Made by a program: the position numbers and the translations under genes. The notes under the pieces were generated by a model. The model did no database searches. It saw nothing but the letters and a program-made list of their open reading frames with translations, and was not told the DNA's origin. This document shows positions 1 through 11,224 of a stretch of DNA of 64,000 nt, piece after piece. The stretch comes from Hansfordia pulvinata (taxonomy: Eukaryota; Ascomycota; Sordariomycetes; Xylariales). Each line of letters begins with the position of its first letter. Position 1 is the first letter of the stretch. The stretch is taken from assembly GCA_006538405.1 (NCBI GenBank), contig BJKQ01000008.1, forward strand, positions 310,001 through 374,000. Direction: 5' to 3'.

Positions 1-1
1 G

Positions 2-616
2 CGCTCAGTCGCCGAGCATCTTCCCTTCACCTACACGGGAGCCGACTTTTACGCCCTTTGCAGTGATGCCATGCTCAAGGCAGTGACCAGACAATCGGCA
101 GCGGTGGATGCGCGGATCAACGTCATCAACCAAGAGCGCAGTCGCGGTCAGGACGATCAGGGCCGGGGTTCGATGCCTCCGATTTCAACGGCCAACTTCT
201 TCGACCATTACGCGACACCTGCCGACCTGGCGGTCCTGGTGACAGAGCAAGATTTCCTCGACGCCAATCGCGAGCTCATCCCGAGTGTCAGTGCCGGGGA
301 ACTACGGCATTATGAGTCTGTCCGCGCTTCATTCGAGGGCGCCCGTGAGAAGCAACAGGCTGAACAGGACCCGGTTACCGAACCTGCAGCTAAAAAAGGC
401 AAAGGAAAGGCCATGGCAGGCCGGGATTATAAGGGCAAGGGCAAAGCAATTGCCACGGGGAGCGAGGACGAGGACGACGACATACCTTTCCCCAATCCGA
501 ATTTGAACGGACGATCGTCACGAGACAGCAGTAACAGCTACAGCGGAAAGGGCAAGGGCAAGGCCGTAGCGCGATTTCAGGATTCAACCGCCAGCGACGA
601 CGAGGGTCTTTACTAG
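2..616 (+). CDS. PEX6: PEX6 peroxisomal AAA ATPase, C-terminal end (5' truncated by window)
   Basis: Pex6 is the AAA ATPase that, with Pex1, pulls the import receptor Pex5 off the peroxisomal membrane. The reading frame is open from base 2, so the true start lies outside the window. The visible part begins with the end of the second ATPase domain (PFTYTGADFYALCSDAM) and continues through the family's C-terminal helical region (FFDHYATPADLAVLVTEQDF, then SVSAGELRHYESVRASFE). After this comes a tail of about 75 residues of low complexity with three copies of KGKGKA separated by acidic and Ser-rich stretches, ending in DDEGLY. Such charged tails vary between fungal Pex6 proteins. The stop is TAG at 614-616. 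No intron is visible in this part. The identification rests on the conserved block before the tail and is secure; the tail alone would not identify it. Confidence 0.93.
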   Translation, partial: RSVAEHLPFTYTGADFYALCSDAMLKAVTRQSAAVDARINVINQERSRGQDDQGRGSMPPISTANFFDHYATPADLAVLVTEQDFLDANRELIPSVSAGELRHYESVRASFEGAREKQQAEQDPVTEPAAKKGKGKAMAGRDYKGKGKAIATGSEDEDDDIPFPNPNLNGRSSRDSSNSYSGKGKGKAVARFQDSTASDDEGLY

Positions 617-1099
617 ATAGGCGAGTGGGCAGGCGCCGTGTATAGTACTGGAAATAAGCCAATGCCAATCTTGCCGAGCATTGTCGGCTGCGCTGTGATC
701 TGCCTGCGATGTGAAAACGGACCCTGAAGGCGGTGGTCCAGGGTAAGACGGTGCTGCATACGGGAGCAGGCATTTGGTCGAAGTTGCTGTCGCCCGGCAG
801 CGCTGTCAGAAGAACACGAACATGCTCAATCGTCGCGGGATTTCGCTGTTTGGGCATGTGACACAGCCGTCTGATCTAAATCACCAACAGACAGCCACGG
901 AATCTCGACTGGCCTCTCGGCATCTATATTCAGGCCCTGTGGCGCGTTAAATCACAGCCCCACAGGGCGCGATAGATCGCTGTGTTTCTATTGTGCAGGT
1001 AGGATGGTGACAGCAAGAAGTGAACCCAAATCCCGAGCCTGCTGAACAGTCATCGCTCCCCTCCCCCCCCCCCCGATCCAGCACCTGACTCGGGATTGC
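617..1099. other. Gene-free stretch between PEX6 and the interrupted methyltransferase
   Basis: Holds the PEX6 3' flank and, at its right end, the 3' flank of the minus-strand methyltransferase pseudogene. The only simple feature is a C homopolymer of about 13 bases near 1062-1074. No convincing gene was seen on either strand. Confidence 0.6.
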
Positions 1100-1159
1100 T
1101 CAAAAAGACAGAGGTGAGAACGTGATGAAGCCATAGTAATTAGCCTCACGGGAAGTATC
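1100..1159 (-). pseudogene. 3' tail of the methyltransferase gene, cut off by the retrotransposon
   Basis: When the retrotransposon and one copy of its CGGGC duplication are ignored, the minus-strand frame ending at 6700 continues without a shift at 1159. It runs 19 codons to a TGA at 1102-1100, giving a tail that ends ANYYGFITFSPLSF. That the frame stays open across the reconstructed empty site is direct evidence that the element landed inside the coding sequence, close to its end. The main part of the gene is at 6700-7508. Whether this tail was used in the ancestral protein cannot be proven from sequence alone. Confidence 0.6.
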
Positions 1160-1164
1160 CGGGC
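1160..1164. repeat. Target-site duplication, left copy (CGGGC)
   Basis: The five bases directly before the left LTR match the five directly after the right LTR (6700-6704). Five bp is the usual duplication for Ty1/copia integrases. Confidence 0.9.
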
Positions 1165-1306
1165 TGTTGAAAGGAGGGTCACTGACTGCTCTAAGTGACA
1201 TGGGCAGTACGGGAACATGGCTCACGAAGGGTATATAAGGCAGGGCTTCCTCCCACTTCTGGTAGACTTTAATAAAATCAAGCTTCCTCTTACACATATT
1301 TTAACA
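1165..1306 (+). repeat. 5' LTR (142 bp) with TATA box
   Basis: Begins TGTTGAAAGG and ends ATTTTAACA; the terminal bases form a short inverted repeat (TGTT/AACA). A TATATAA box at 1232-1238 is the likely promoter core for the element's RNA. Compared with the right LTR there are nine differences, all transitions. In this copy the mutated (A/T) bases are confined to the inner, 3' third. Confidence 0.92.
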
Positions 1307-1322
1307 GGTTATAAGCCCGGCG
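1307..1322 (+). other. Primer-binding site matching the anticodon arm of initiator tRNA-Met
   Basis: GGTTATAAGCCCGGCG starts at the first base after the left LTR. The reverse complement of the initiator tRNA-Met anticodon loop region is GGGTTATGAGCCC, so the match is near perfect apart from one G-to-A change of the RIP type. Priming from an internal cut in initiator tRNA (a half-tRNA) is known for Drosophila copia and some fungal copia elements, unlike the usual use of the tRNA 3' end. Confidence 0.75.
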
Positions 1323-4300
1323 TTCTCTGCCCGTAATCGACCCTTTAAGATATTATTACTTATTCTTATTAATCTCGCGTAACGGTCGATATACACATTA
1401 ATAACGCTATATAAATTTATTACTTACCTATTTATTTCGGATCATTTAATCACCGATTAATTAAGTGATAAATAAAGTTAAGTTACCCCTTATTTCTTAT
1501 TAAAAAGTTAACTTTTATTATTATAAAAAATTAAAGGAAAAGTAATAAATAAGTACGCTTAACGATTAGACCTTAAACCTTAAATTAATAAGCGTTCCTT
1601 AAACTTACCTTCACGATCTTTAAACTTTAAAATCACGATAACGATCCTTAAAATAATAACGATAACGACTTTTAATTAAGCCCCTTTTAAAGCAGCCTTA
1701 AAAGAACCTCTTTAATAAGGGACACGGTGTTTATACTTAAAGTCCTTAATTTAACCGACCTTAAAAAAGCTTAAGTTTAATCTTTATTAAAAGTTAAAAT
1801 AATATTAAGGGCTAATATTAATAAGCTAATTATTAAGGCCTTAATAATATTAAAAGCTAAGTAAATAAAGGAGAGATCGCCCTTAAAGCCTTTAAAACAC
1901 GAAAACGACGTTAAGAATAAAGACGCGTCCGCCTTTATAACCGATAAAAAAAAGCTTATCTCCACGTTAATTAAAGCTAAATAAACCGAACGTTAAGACG
2001 AGGATTAAAGTATAAAAGATATTAAGGATAAGGATAAGCCACACCCTTAATAACAATATATATAACCTTTATCCTTATCTTTATTATAAAATATACCGAA
2101 TTCGTTAATAAAGAGAAACGGAGCCGGCCAATTTATTATTATAATAAAGAGCATAATCGATTTAAACGCACCCTTATTCACGATTATTCTTACGTTAAAA
2201 CTTAATAATATAAAATTTAATTCCCTTTTATAACTTAAAAATTAAAAGGATTATCTTAAGTAGCGTAAGGCTATAAAGCTGTATTTAAAAGCTGTTTAAG
2301 TGGCTATTTTTCTTTTTAATAGTTCTTATAATATCTTATTTAACTTAATACTTAAAAATTTAATAAATACTTAATTAAAAGGATAACGAGTAAGCGTTAT
2401 ACTTCTTAATTACACCCTTAAGGACTCCTTTAAGCATGCCACTCGCGATATTATAATTATTAAAGGCCTCTTTAATTAAGTTAAACGGGAATTTAACACG
2501 GATACCACCTTATTTATTTATAAGCTAGTTTAATAATAAAAAAAAATCTATATAAATAACTTTAAAAATACTAAGGAATTCGCCGACGAGATTTAAAGTA
2601 TTTAAGATAATTATATTAAAATCGACGTTAAACACATGTTACCGGTTAATTAATTAACCGCCCACTTTATTACTTAACTTAACTCTTACCTTTTTTACTT
2701 TATAAAGACATTTTAAGCTATTAATATTAAAGACCTTTTAAACCTCTTTAAAACGCTTTAATAAGCGGAAGGATATAAGTACTTCGTAAAGGACTCCGGT
2801 AAGGGATCGGTTACGTTAACGGTATTTTTAATTAAGTTATTAAAGAGGGGATGTAAGGTAAGCACGGTTAATAACGGTAAATAAGCCTGTGTAAAGTAAC
2901 GTACTTATTATAAAAAAACATATTATATAACCGAGACTTATTAAGATCTTTACCTTTATCTTTAAAGGGATAAAAAAGGGAAGAAAAAGGATTTAAAGAT
3001 TAAAATAAAATAATATTAAGCCTTATTAACTTATTAAGACTTAATTTAAGCCTTAATTCTTTATTTTTCCTTAATCATGCACCTTATCCTTATCTTACGT
3101 GCAATTTCGCTTATAATAATATATCCTTATTACCTTATATAATCGATTAAGCTTAAGTTATCGACTTTAAATATAAATAGCACGTTACACACTTATAAAA
3201 CCAGTTCTCTTATTTTAATAATATTAACCTTAAGTAAAACATAATAATTAAAGGTATCGGCAGTATTTAAGTTTTAATCCTTAATAAAAGGATAATTAAA
3301 AAAGATTATTAAATAATAATTAGCGTTCGCACGATCACCTTTATTAACGTTCTTTTTATATTATAAATCGGTGTAAATTTAATCTTTATTATTTAATTAT
3401 TAAATTAAAACGTAATGCTTAACCTTATTAAATCGGCTTATTTATTAAAATTAAAGTCCGGTATTATCGTTAAAGTAATAAAGTATAATAATTTATTTAT
3501 TTTAACCACGGTATAAGCCGTTAACACCGCTTTTATAATATACGTTATCGACCTTAAGTATAAACTTTAATATAAGCGGATAAGCCACTTTAATAAGTAA
3601 AACCTCTTTAAACTTAAATATATTATATAAGGTATATAAGACGTTAAAGCTTATTACACTTATAACCCTTATATTAAAAGAAGAATAAGAGAGGGACCTT
3701 ATTAATATAAGCTTTTTAAAGGCTATTAAGTAAGAGATGTGGTCTTTTTTAATATATGTGGCCCTTTCTATTATATAAGCATAAATAATGAACGTTATTA
3801 GCTTACTTATATTAACGCTTATAGCCGGTATAGCTTTATAATCCTTATAGTTTTTAAAGACTCGGTATAAGTATAAGCATAAATTAAGGCCTTTATTAAG
3901 GTATTAAAGAAATGTGTAATATTAAATTATAAATGTTAAATGATCCATACCGATTAAGGGGGAGAATTCGTTTTTAACACGGGAAAGTAATAGTGTTTTA
4001 AAGAAGGAATCCACCTTTAAACCTCCTTAATTAAGCAACACGAAGTTAATAGCTTAATAAAAGTCTTTAATATTAATATTCGGGATAAACTTCTTTTAAT
4101 TATAATTAATAATAAATTTAAGCTATAACATTAACCACACCTTCTCCTCGCCTCTTATTACCTTTAAAACCGAAGTCCTTAAGTAAGCATCGATATCACA
4201 CCTTTTAAACTAATATATAAATATTAATTAAATATTAATTATATTAAAACCCTTAAAACGAAAGTATAATATCTTCTCTTTTTCACGAAATAAAGGAAAC

Positions 4301-5334
4301 TCGATAATAAATTAATAACGGGGCGACTTATCGGATATACGGGAAAGAGCGAATACCGGATCTTAACCGACACAGGAAATATAATCCATATAATAATTTA
4401 AAATATTCACTTTAATATAAAAGAAACCGTGAGGTTAAAAGAAGTCTTAACAAGTATATAAATAAAAGAACTTAATTAACTTAAAAAGGTAATTATTATA
4501 AGCCCTTTAAGTTAATTTAAGTTAAAACTGCGTCTTAAATTAATTTTACCGCTTAAACGCCTTAAATTTTAATCCGATTCTTACTCGGTACGGGACTTAA
4601 CGTGTTAAATAAAGATATAAGAAATAAAGGCTATAATTAAAGAACTCCTTTATCTTATAATTAACACGGTTAAGCCTAAGGATTAAGATTAATAAAATTC
4701 TTTAACTCCACTTAAAGCCCTTATCTTAAATTATCTAGAACTTTATTACGACCTTTAACCTTAATTTAACGAATTAAATAAAGATACGTAAGCCTTATAT
4801 GCCTTACTTTCCTTTACCGTTAAAAACGAATTAATTTAAAAGGACTTTAATACTTTATAAGAAGCGTAAGTAAGCATCTTTTAACTTAAATAAGAAAAGT
4901 TAATAAAAAAGGAGTATAACTTATTAATAAAAAATAAGACTTAATAATTAATTAAGCGTACTAATTCGATATATATATTAAGTGGTAAGTAAGTGTATAA
5001 AAGGAAGATGAACACCGATAATAAGGTGACTTAATTTAAATCACGTTAAGTTACTTAAGGATTTAAGTAGATTATTAATATTAACTTCTTTAAAACCTTT
5101 ACTTTAATTATAAAGCTTATATTTTATAAGATTTTTTTTACCTTTATAATAATACACGACCTTAAGATAAAATAAATAAACGTTAAAACCGCTTTCCTTT
5201 ACGGTAATATTAATAAAGACATTTACGTTAAGCAGTTAACCGGTCTTAAAAACAGTATTAAGCGTGTTTATAAGCTTAATAAGGCCTTATATAACCTTAA
5301 ATAGGCTTTTAAGGTTTAATTTAACACTTTTAGC

Positions 5335-5526
5335 GTGTTTATAGCTTTTATTAGCTTTTTCCCTTTAAGTGCTGATCCTGGTGTCTTTTATTATTTTAAA
5401 AAGAAACTTTACATTATTATTTATATAAATAACCTTTTTTTAATAAGAAAAGACATAAGATTAATCTTAAAAGTGAAAAAGGCCCTTAACGAGAAATTTA
5501 AGATGTTTAACTTAAGTCCTTATTAA
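5335..5526 (+). pseudogene. Decayed copia reverse transcriptase fragment
   Basis: The longest readable piece of the element. It contains SADPGVF, then hydrophobic residues leading to YINNLFLI, where active copia enzymes have YVDDLLI, followed by a VKKALNEKFKMFNL segment that matches the usual VKK-L--FKM-DLG. Both catalytic Asp codons now read Asn (GAT/GAC to AAT/AAC, a G-to-A change expected from RIP), so it is inactive. YINN lies at 5422-5433. Confidence 0.8.
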
Positions 5527-6548
5527 TATTACCTTAATATACGGATTAAGAGAAATAAGATAATTAAAACGATCTTATTAAATTAAAAGGGGTATATCGA
5601 TAAAATCCTGTAATTACATAGATTCGCGAAAGTGAGTATAGCCTTAACCCTTATAATTAAGAAATTAAAGAAACCGGATTTAAACTGGTTATATTTAAAG
5701 AAAGATCGGCTCTTTTATTAATCACTTATTAATAGCTTTATATACTTAATATTAAGGATAAGGCTTAATATTATATTTATTATCTTTTTAATTAATAAGT
5801 TTAATTTTAATCTTACCTTAATATATTTAAAGGCCGTAAAGCGTATCTTTCGATACTTTTAAGATATTAAAGATTATATACTACGATTTATAAAAGAATT
5901 GAAATGGTTAAGTGGTTATATTAATAATAATTAAGTAAAAGATCTTAATATTAAAAGGTTAACCTTTAATTATATCTTTAACATCGGTAATGCTATTATT
6001 AATTAATCCTTTTAAAGGTAAAAGAGTGTCGCACTCTCTTTATACGAAGTAAAATATTATAATTAAACTTAAGTTATTAAAAAGGTTATCTTTTTAACTC
6101 GGCTCTTCTTTAAACTCGCTCCGATTAAAAGGGAGAGGGAAGACTTTATAAAAGTATTTTAAGCACGGATTATAATTATTTACGGTGATAATTAAAGGGC
6201 TATAGCCTTAATAAAAAATCACACGTTATATAATAAGTTTAAATATATTAAAATTTAAATATAATTCGTCCGTAAGCAGGTTAATGTTAAGGTAATTAAT
6301 TTTAAGTATATACGCTTAAAAGAAATGGTGGTTAACGGTTTAATAAAGCTATGAAGACTTATAAAGTGGCCTTACTTTATAAAAGGGTTAAGGCTTATAA
6401 AACTTTATAAAGAGAACACTTAACCGTAAAAAACCACGTAAGAATGTATCGTACGGGGGCTAAGTACTTAACGGGAGCTGGATTTAACGGGAGTACTTAT
6501 TATTTTAAAAGATATAAGACTTAAGAGTCACTTAAAAGTCACGATAGT

Positions 6549-6557
6549 GAGCGGGAG
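6549..6557 (+). other. Polypurine tract before the 3' LTR
   Basis: GAGCGGGAG, purine-rich and directly next to the right LTR, is where plus-strand DNA synthesis would start. It is short, and it has kept its G residues although the sequence just inside is heavily mutated. Confidence 0.6.
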
Positions 6558-6699
6558 TGTTAAAAGGAGGGTCATTAACTGCTTTAAGTGACATGGGCAG
6601 TACGGGAACATGGCTCACGAAGGGTATATAAGGCAGGGCTTCCTCCCACTTCTGGTAGACTTTGGTAGAATCAAGCTTCCTCTCACACACATTTTAACA
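6558..6699 (+). repeat. 3' LTR (142 bp)
   Basis: Same length as the left LTR, with TATATAA at 6625-6631 at the same offset (67 bases in). The 79 bases from LTR position 28 to 106 are identical in the two copies. Mutated bases in this copy lie only in its inner, 5' fifth (LTR positions 5, 18, 20, 27). Confidence 0.92.
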
Positions 6700-6704
6700 C
6701 GGGC
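6700..6704. repeat. Target-site duplication, right copy (CGGGC)
   Basis: Perfect copy of 1160-1164. Confidence 0.9.
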
Positions 6705-7508
6705 GACCGTCCTCGCGAATACTGTGGAAGTTGGCCAGGGCTGAATGGGCCTGGGCCACAGCGAGCCAGACTCCCTTGAATTGGGCGACCGTGAAGCCGC
6801 GGGACCCCTGGAAATCGACGTAGAGGAACGGCTGGGTCCTCGCATCGAACCTGAGCAGCTTGAACAAGGTGCGGATGGCGCTCATGATATCGCGCCGGTC
6901 CCCGAGTGTTCCGAAGACGTTGGTGACGTTGATGGCGGTGGCCTTGCCCCCGAGCTTCGCGACCAGGGCCCCGTCCGGGTCGCGCGGGTCGCGCAGGTCG
7001 GACGGGGCGACCACGTTGCTCATCAGCGGTCCCCCTCCCGGTACCCGTCGCCGAAGGCGTTGTAGGACTGCTCGAACACCCCGGCCTCCAGGTTGCTCGT
7101 CCAGAGCTTCTCGGCGGGCGCGCCCATGTGGATGAGGTATCGCATGTCTGCGCTAAAGTACCCTCCGACGTCGAGGAAGAGGGCGTCCGGGTCGCCTAGA
7201 AGAGGGTTGAGGTAGAATTCTTGGATCGTGGGCAAATCGAAGGTGGACAGGGTTGGCATTGCTGGTTTATACCACTCGCCGCCGGAGTTGTAGCCGTAAT
7301 CCTCTAGTCTGGAAGCTTCGGTAACGGCTGCACGGAAATTTCGCCTCACCCTGTTGATGCTCAGCCCAGTGTATTGCGTAAGGAACTCAACCAGGGCTGG
7401 GAACTGCTCAATCCCGGTGCGCGGCTGTATCTCGTGAGGTTCAGCTGATGATGCGTGCAGCCCGCTGACGCCGAGGGCGAGGAAGAGAGCCTGAGTAGTC
7501 AGAAGCAT
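6700..7508 (-). pseudogene. Secondary-metabolism-type SAM methyltransferase, frameshifted and interrupted by the retrotransposon
   Basis: The minus strand reads DPDALFLDVGGYFSADMRYL, then HMGAPAEKLWTSNLE. This fits the fungal methyltransferase family found in polyketide and meroterpenoid clusters (AusD-like), whose SAM-binding core is typically DPDALFLDVG-FG-D-RKL. The upstream WYKPAMPTLSTFDLPTIQEFYLNP also fits. The likely start is the ATG at 7508-7506 (MLLTTQALFL...). The frame stops at 7023 just after GYREGDR, while the next frame carries on with MSNVVAPSDLRDP and INVTNVFGTLGDR, as the family expects. One extra C (CGC CTG ATG instead of CGC TGA TG) would join them, so a single base is missing near 7024. 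The frame then runs into the LTR at 6699. Two lesions make it a likely pseudogene, though the frameshift could be a sequence error. No other biosynthetic genes lie beside it. Confidence 0.72.
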
Positions 7509-10500
7509 GGTGGCAGGTGACAATGGATTGAGGAGGCGTGCTTGAAGCAAGGGTGAACGTTTGGACTCTGACTGAGGGACTGACCACAGGCTTAATATGA
7601 GGCTGGCTCCAACATGCATGCATGCATGCATCGCGGCAGCTATGTTCGTTGGTCTACAAGTTGGGCCCTTGCACCGTTTGCCGCTGCCAGCCACGCCCTC
7701 TGGCTTCAGCTAACAGGGTGAGGCTGGTGAAAGGCGGGTTTGACCCCTCCCCACCCTGCAGCGCTTGCTTGACAAGGAAACAAAATGCGTATTGCCTGTA
7801 TGTAGTATCTTTATACGCAATGTGTCATACTCATACGTAGATAGGCGACGGGAAGGGGGGCAAGATGCATGAATAGCCGAACTGTATCAACCTTGAAGAG
7901 GAGAGGTTTCGCCGGCAGGCCTTACGCCGAATAATGGCTTGAGTATGTACTTTTCACAGGGTTTTCCCTTTTACCGGTACGACACAATAAACATGTGCCC
8001 ATACGAGCATGCCGATCGTAACAAACGACCTGACTTTCCCATCTTTATGAGTTGTGCCTAGGTCGAAGCGAAGACGGTAGGAGCACTCAACTCGGGCCTT
8101 GCAAGTCGTGCGGCCCAAAGTTTGTCTGCGTGAACAGATGTCTGCAGAGCTACGGGCAGAACCATCCAAGGCCCGAGCTGAGCGCCTTTTTCCTTTTTCT
8201 TGTTCTTTTTTTTTTGGGGGGGGGGGGGCAGGCTGAGCTGAACTGAGCTGAACCCAACTGAGCCTCAGCCCGGGCTAGCTGATGGCGAGCGCCCCCGATG
8301 CCAGCCTGGTGTCTTGCCTGACCTGATTTTCTGCATGGCTGGATGGTGCCCGGTAGAGGGCGTCGATCTTGAGTCCAGAGCTCAACAGGCCAGGCTTGTT
8401 CGTCGAGCTGTTCAGTCCGAGGACATCCGGAACGGTCGCGTGGGAGAACTTGAGCTGGTAGGCTGCTGACTTGCACGAACGTGCGAGGCTGAAGCCATTA
8501 ACCGCCAGGGGGGCCCTTCTTCTCCAGTGTCGCTTTCCCGACCTGGTTGGATTGGCAGTGCCACAGGCGAGCGTGCCCTTTCTCTCTTTGCCGAAGACGC
8601 GACGTCTGGCTTCGAACCGCCCGGCATGGCGATGCATCCAGCCGGGTGTCTGCGAGAGAACCTGAAGCGATGAATGGGACAAAATTGGATAAGAAGAATA
8701 GACCCAGTCAGCATCAGGCTGGCAGTAGCGCGAATGGATTGTGCTCCAGAAGAGAAGGCGGTCGCCGAGGCGCCTACTCGTAGACGCTCAAGTCCGACGT
8801 TCTTCGCCGCGACAAGGCAGCCATGACCCATGGGCCCTCATTAAAAGCTGCTAATAATGTTTCTTCGCCAAAAGTTCGGGAGGTGGTGGCTGTCTCATCA
8901 ACTTGGCGTCGCTTACCGCTACGCCACCCACCTCTTCAAGGTGAAAAGTGGCGAGGTGGGTGGATGGCACGACCCTGTCTTGATTGCGCCCCAAAGGTAG
9001 ATCAGCGCCTCGCGGGTGTTTGAAAAGAAGAAGAAAATCCCGTCTTCGTACAGGCCCTCGTCGCCTCAACACCGAGATCGTGGGTTGTCAGACTGACTAA
9101 CTTAGGAGGCGAAGGTGGTTAATTCCCCGCTCCCGGCGGGCTGTTCATGGTTTTGCGCCCCTGCGGCGGCAACACACTGTGTGAGTGAGCGACTTCCAGT
9201 CAGCTCTGGTTCCGTTCGCCGTTTGAGCGTCTATTTTTGAATAAGTCGGGTGCATGTGGCAAGTTCACAGACTGTCTTTGAACTTGCTCGTGCTTCGACA
9301 CCACGGGCCGCCGGACTGGGGTGCCGAACCCCAGAGCTGTGTAGTCACCAAGCACATGCCATGGCTACGTGCATTGTAACCATCGGCGGAAGCCTTCTTT
9401 TCGCGCTTGCAATTTGTTGTACGAGTATGTGTTGCCACCGGGGACATAGTTAGGAAATGTAGCCCGCATGTGGCTAACTCGGGCTTCCTCAGGCCGTGGG
9501 CTTGCCTCTAGGACATTCAAGAGTCTCCGGAGCTTTTCAGTCCTCTCGTCAGTGACACTTCGTTCAGCTGGATGGGCATAAGCATGTCGGCATCGAAGCT
9601 TGCCCGTCGACGGTTGGGCTTTTTGCCGACGAGCCAGGTGGAGATTTACCGGCAGGTACCTAGAAGCATTGACGGGGGTTCCGGGTTTTGTCAGTTTTGC
9701 TTCTCTCTTGCCATGAATCCATCCTTGGCCCACGTGGACCCGTAACTTGTAAGCTTAGCTGAGGCGAGGCGGAAGGGCGGGCACTGATGCCGGGGATATG
9801 GGCGGCTGCCGTCGTGGTATGGGCGGGACCGCTCACCAGCCAGTGTGCGTGCGGCGAACGAGGGCGAGGTGCGAGACGAACGCGGTGGCGAGGTTGCAGT
9901 GCACGAGTACTCTCGGACGGGCTTATCATTCCGCAACTCCCCGAGTGGGTGGACCTTTTTTGCCATGTCCGACTCAAAGCTCAGGGTCGGCTTTTGGCTG
10001 GGCGGCCGGCCGGCGCGCACCGCGACCGCTTCACTCCCTGCTCTGGATGGGAGGGAAATGTCAGCACTGTGAAGCAAGATGGTGAAGAGACCAAGGGAGG
10101 GCAGGCGGCCTGCCTGGACGGTGCCGTTCGCATGTGAGCGCAGGAGGGCTTTCTGGCTCTCTTCGAACCGCCGTCAGACGCCGTGGTCGTGGCATCGGTG
10201 GGTGGGGGACAGTGCTGTGCCCAGCAATCGCCTCACGGCCGAAAGCACCGGGAGTGGCGTTGATGAGCCGCCCTCTGGAGTCGTGTAATAATAAGACTTG
10301 GAAGAAGATTGATGAATGAATGAACGGACAGAACCTGCCTTCCAGAGTAAAGTAACCCGGATGTAAGGCACTAACTTTACCTACCTAACGTAAGGCGAAT
10401 AGGTCGCGGTACATGAAGGTACATGAGCACCAGCTCTCCAGGTACGGATGACCGCGCGTACTGTAGGTAAACACAGAGGTACTCTCCCTCGCACGCGATC

Positions 10501-11224
10501 CATACCTTGAGTACCCGACCTCGCGTGCTCGCCTACTCGTTAGGTACTCGGAGATAGCCTTCCTTACCCTTTACCTAGCCGCTTAGGTGCATCCGTAAGG
10601 TATAAGGCAAATGGCACGCAGAAGCCGCCGCCCGTGAGCCAAGAGTTATCGCCCCGTCGCGGCCGCCCAGCAGGGCGCAGTATTCGGCGACTCAAAGAGG
10701 TGGTCGGCGACTCGACGATTTCGGTGGCGTCACTGCCCTACTCGACGGCGAGCCCAAGCAAATGTTTAGGTACTTACCTAACTGCATGTACCTAACCTAC
10801 AGCTACCGGGCTCTGTCGTTTCAATGTTTCTTGCTGCAAACCGTGAATACCATACCGTCTACCTCTACCTACTTTCAGGTGTACGGATATCCCACATGGG
10901 CAGCCAGACATGATCCAGAACAGATCAATTCATCAATACATGCACGGCCACACAGGCAGGCCTGCCCTTCGCTCAGTCGCCCGGCCTGACGCCCGGCCTC
11001 GGTAGGTAGGTACGCAAGGTAAGAGGGGCAGTGGCCACTCACGTGCCGTGTGGCGTTTGCTGCCTGGCTCAAGGCTTAGGTACGCCGAGTGGCCAACATG
11101 GAAATGCTGCATCCGCGCCCCCTCGCACGAGCCGGCAAACGAGCTCGCTCGCTCGCCCGCCCGCCGCACCAGCCGCCGACGTCCATATAACTCCGGCCCC
11201 GGGCGACCGCCCCCCGTTGCAGCC
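7509..11224. other. Intergenic region without recognisable genes
   Basis: About 3.7 kb of normal GC content. It holds a GCATGCATGCAT microsatellite at 7615-7630, a T/G homopolymer block at 8208-8228, one TACTCGTA motif at 8775, and TACCTA/TAGGTA-type repeats from about 10,370 to 11,020. Short open frames on both strands look like chance frames in GC-rich DNA, with no domain or signal. The rightmost part is the promoter of the next gene. Confidence 0.5.
11186..11190 (+). promoter_or_regulatory. TATA box of the secreted-protein gene
   Basis: CCATATAACT lies 39 bases before the first ATG (11225) and 75 before a second in-frame ATG (11261). The short distance to 11225 would leave almost no leader, which favours use of 11261. 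Confidence 0.4.

Larger units (their letters stand above)
1165..6699 (+). mobile_element. Complete but RIP-degraded Ty1/copia-type LTR retrotransposon, 5,535 bp
   Basis: The element has two 142-bp LTRs beginning TGTT and ending AACA, a 5-bp CGGGC target duplication, a primer-binding site directly after the left LTR and a purine tract before the right one, so it lies on the plus strand. The interior is extremely AT-rich and full of TAA, TTAA and TATAA in every frame, the pattern left by RIP, which turns C into T (G into A on the other strand) in repeats, mostly at CpA. No long frame survives. One fragment at 5335-5526 still reads as copia reverse transcriptase, with the YVDD box decayed to YINN, which fixes family and direction. 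The element interrupts a methyltransferase gene and cannot move on its own now. Gag, protease, integrase and RNase H must once have been present given its full length, but none could be read with confidence. Confidence 0.92.

Noticed and set aside
1777..1965. Short minus-strand frame in the retrotransposon
   Set aside because: Low-complexity product of AT-rich, RIP-mutated DNA, and on the strand opposite to the element's genes.
2888..2945. A possible Gag zinc-knuckle trace in the retrotransposon
   Set aside because: Some spacing resembles a Cys/His knuckle if RIP is undone, but at least one expected cysteine codon cannot come from a C-to-T or G-to-A change, so it was not annotated.
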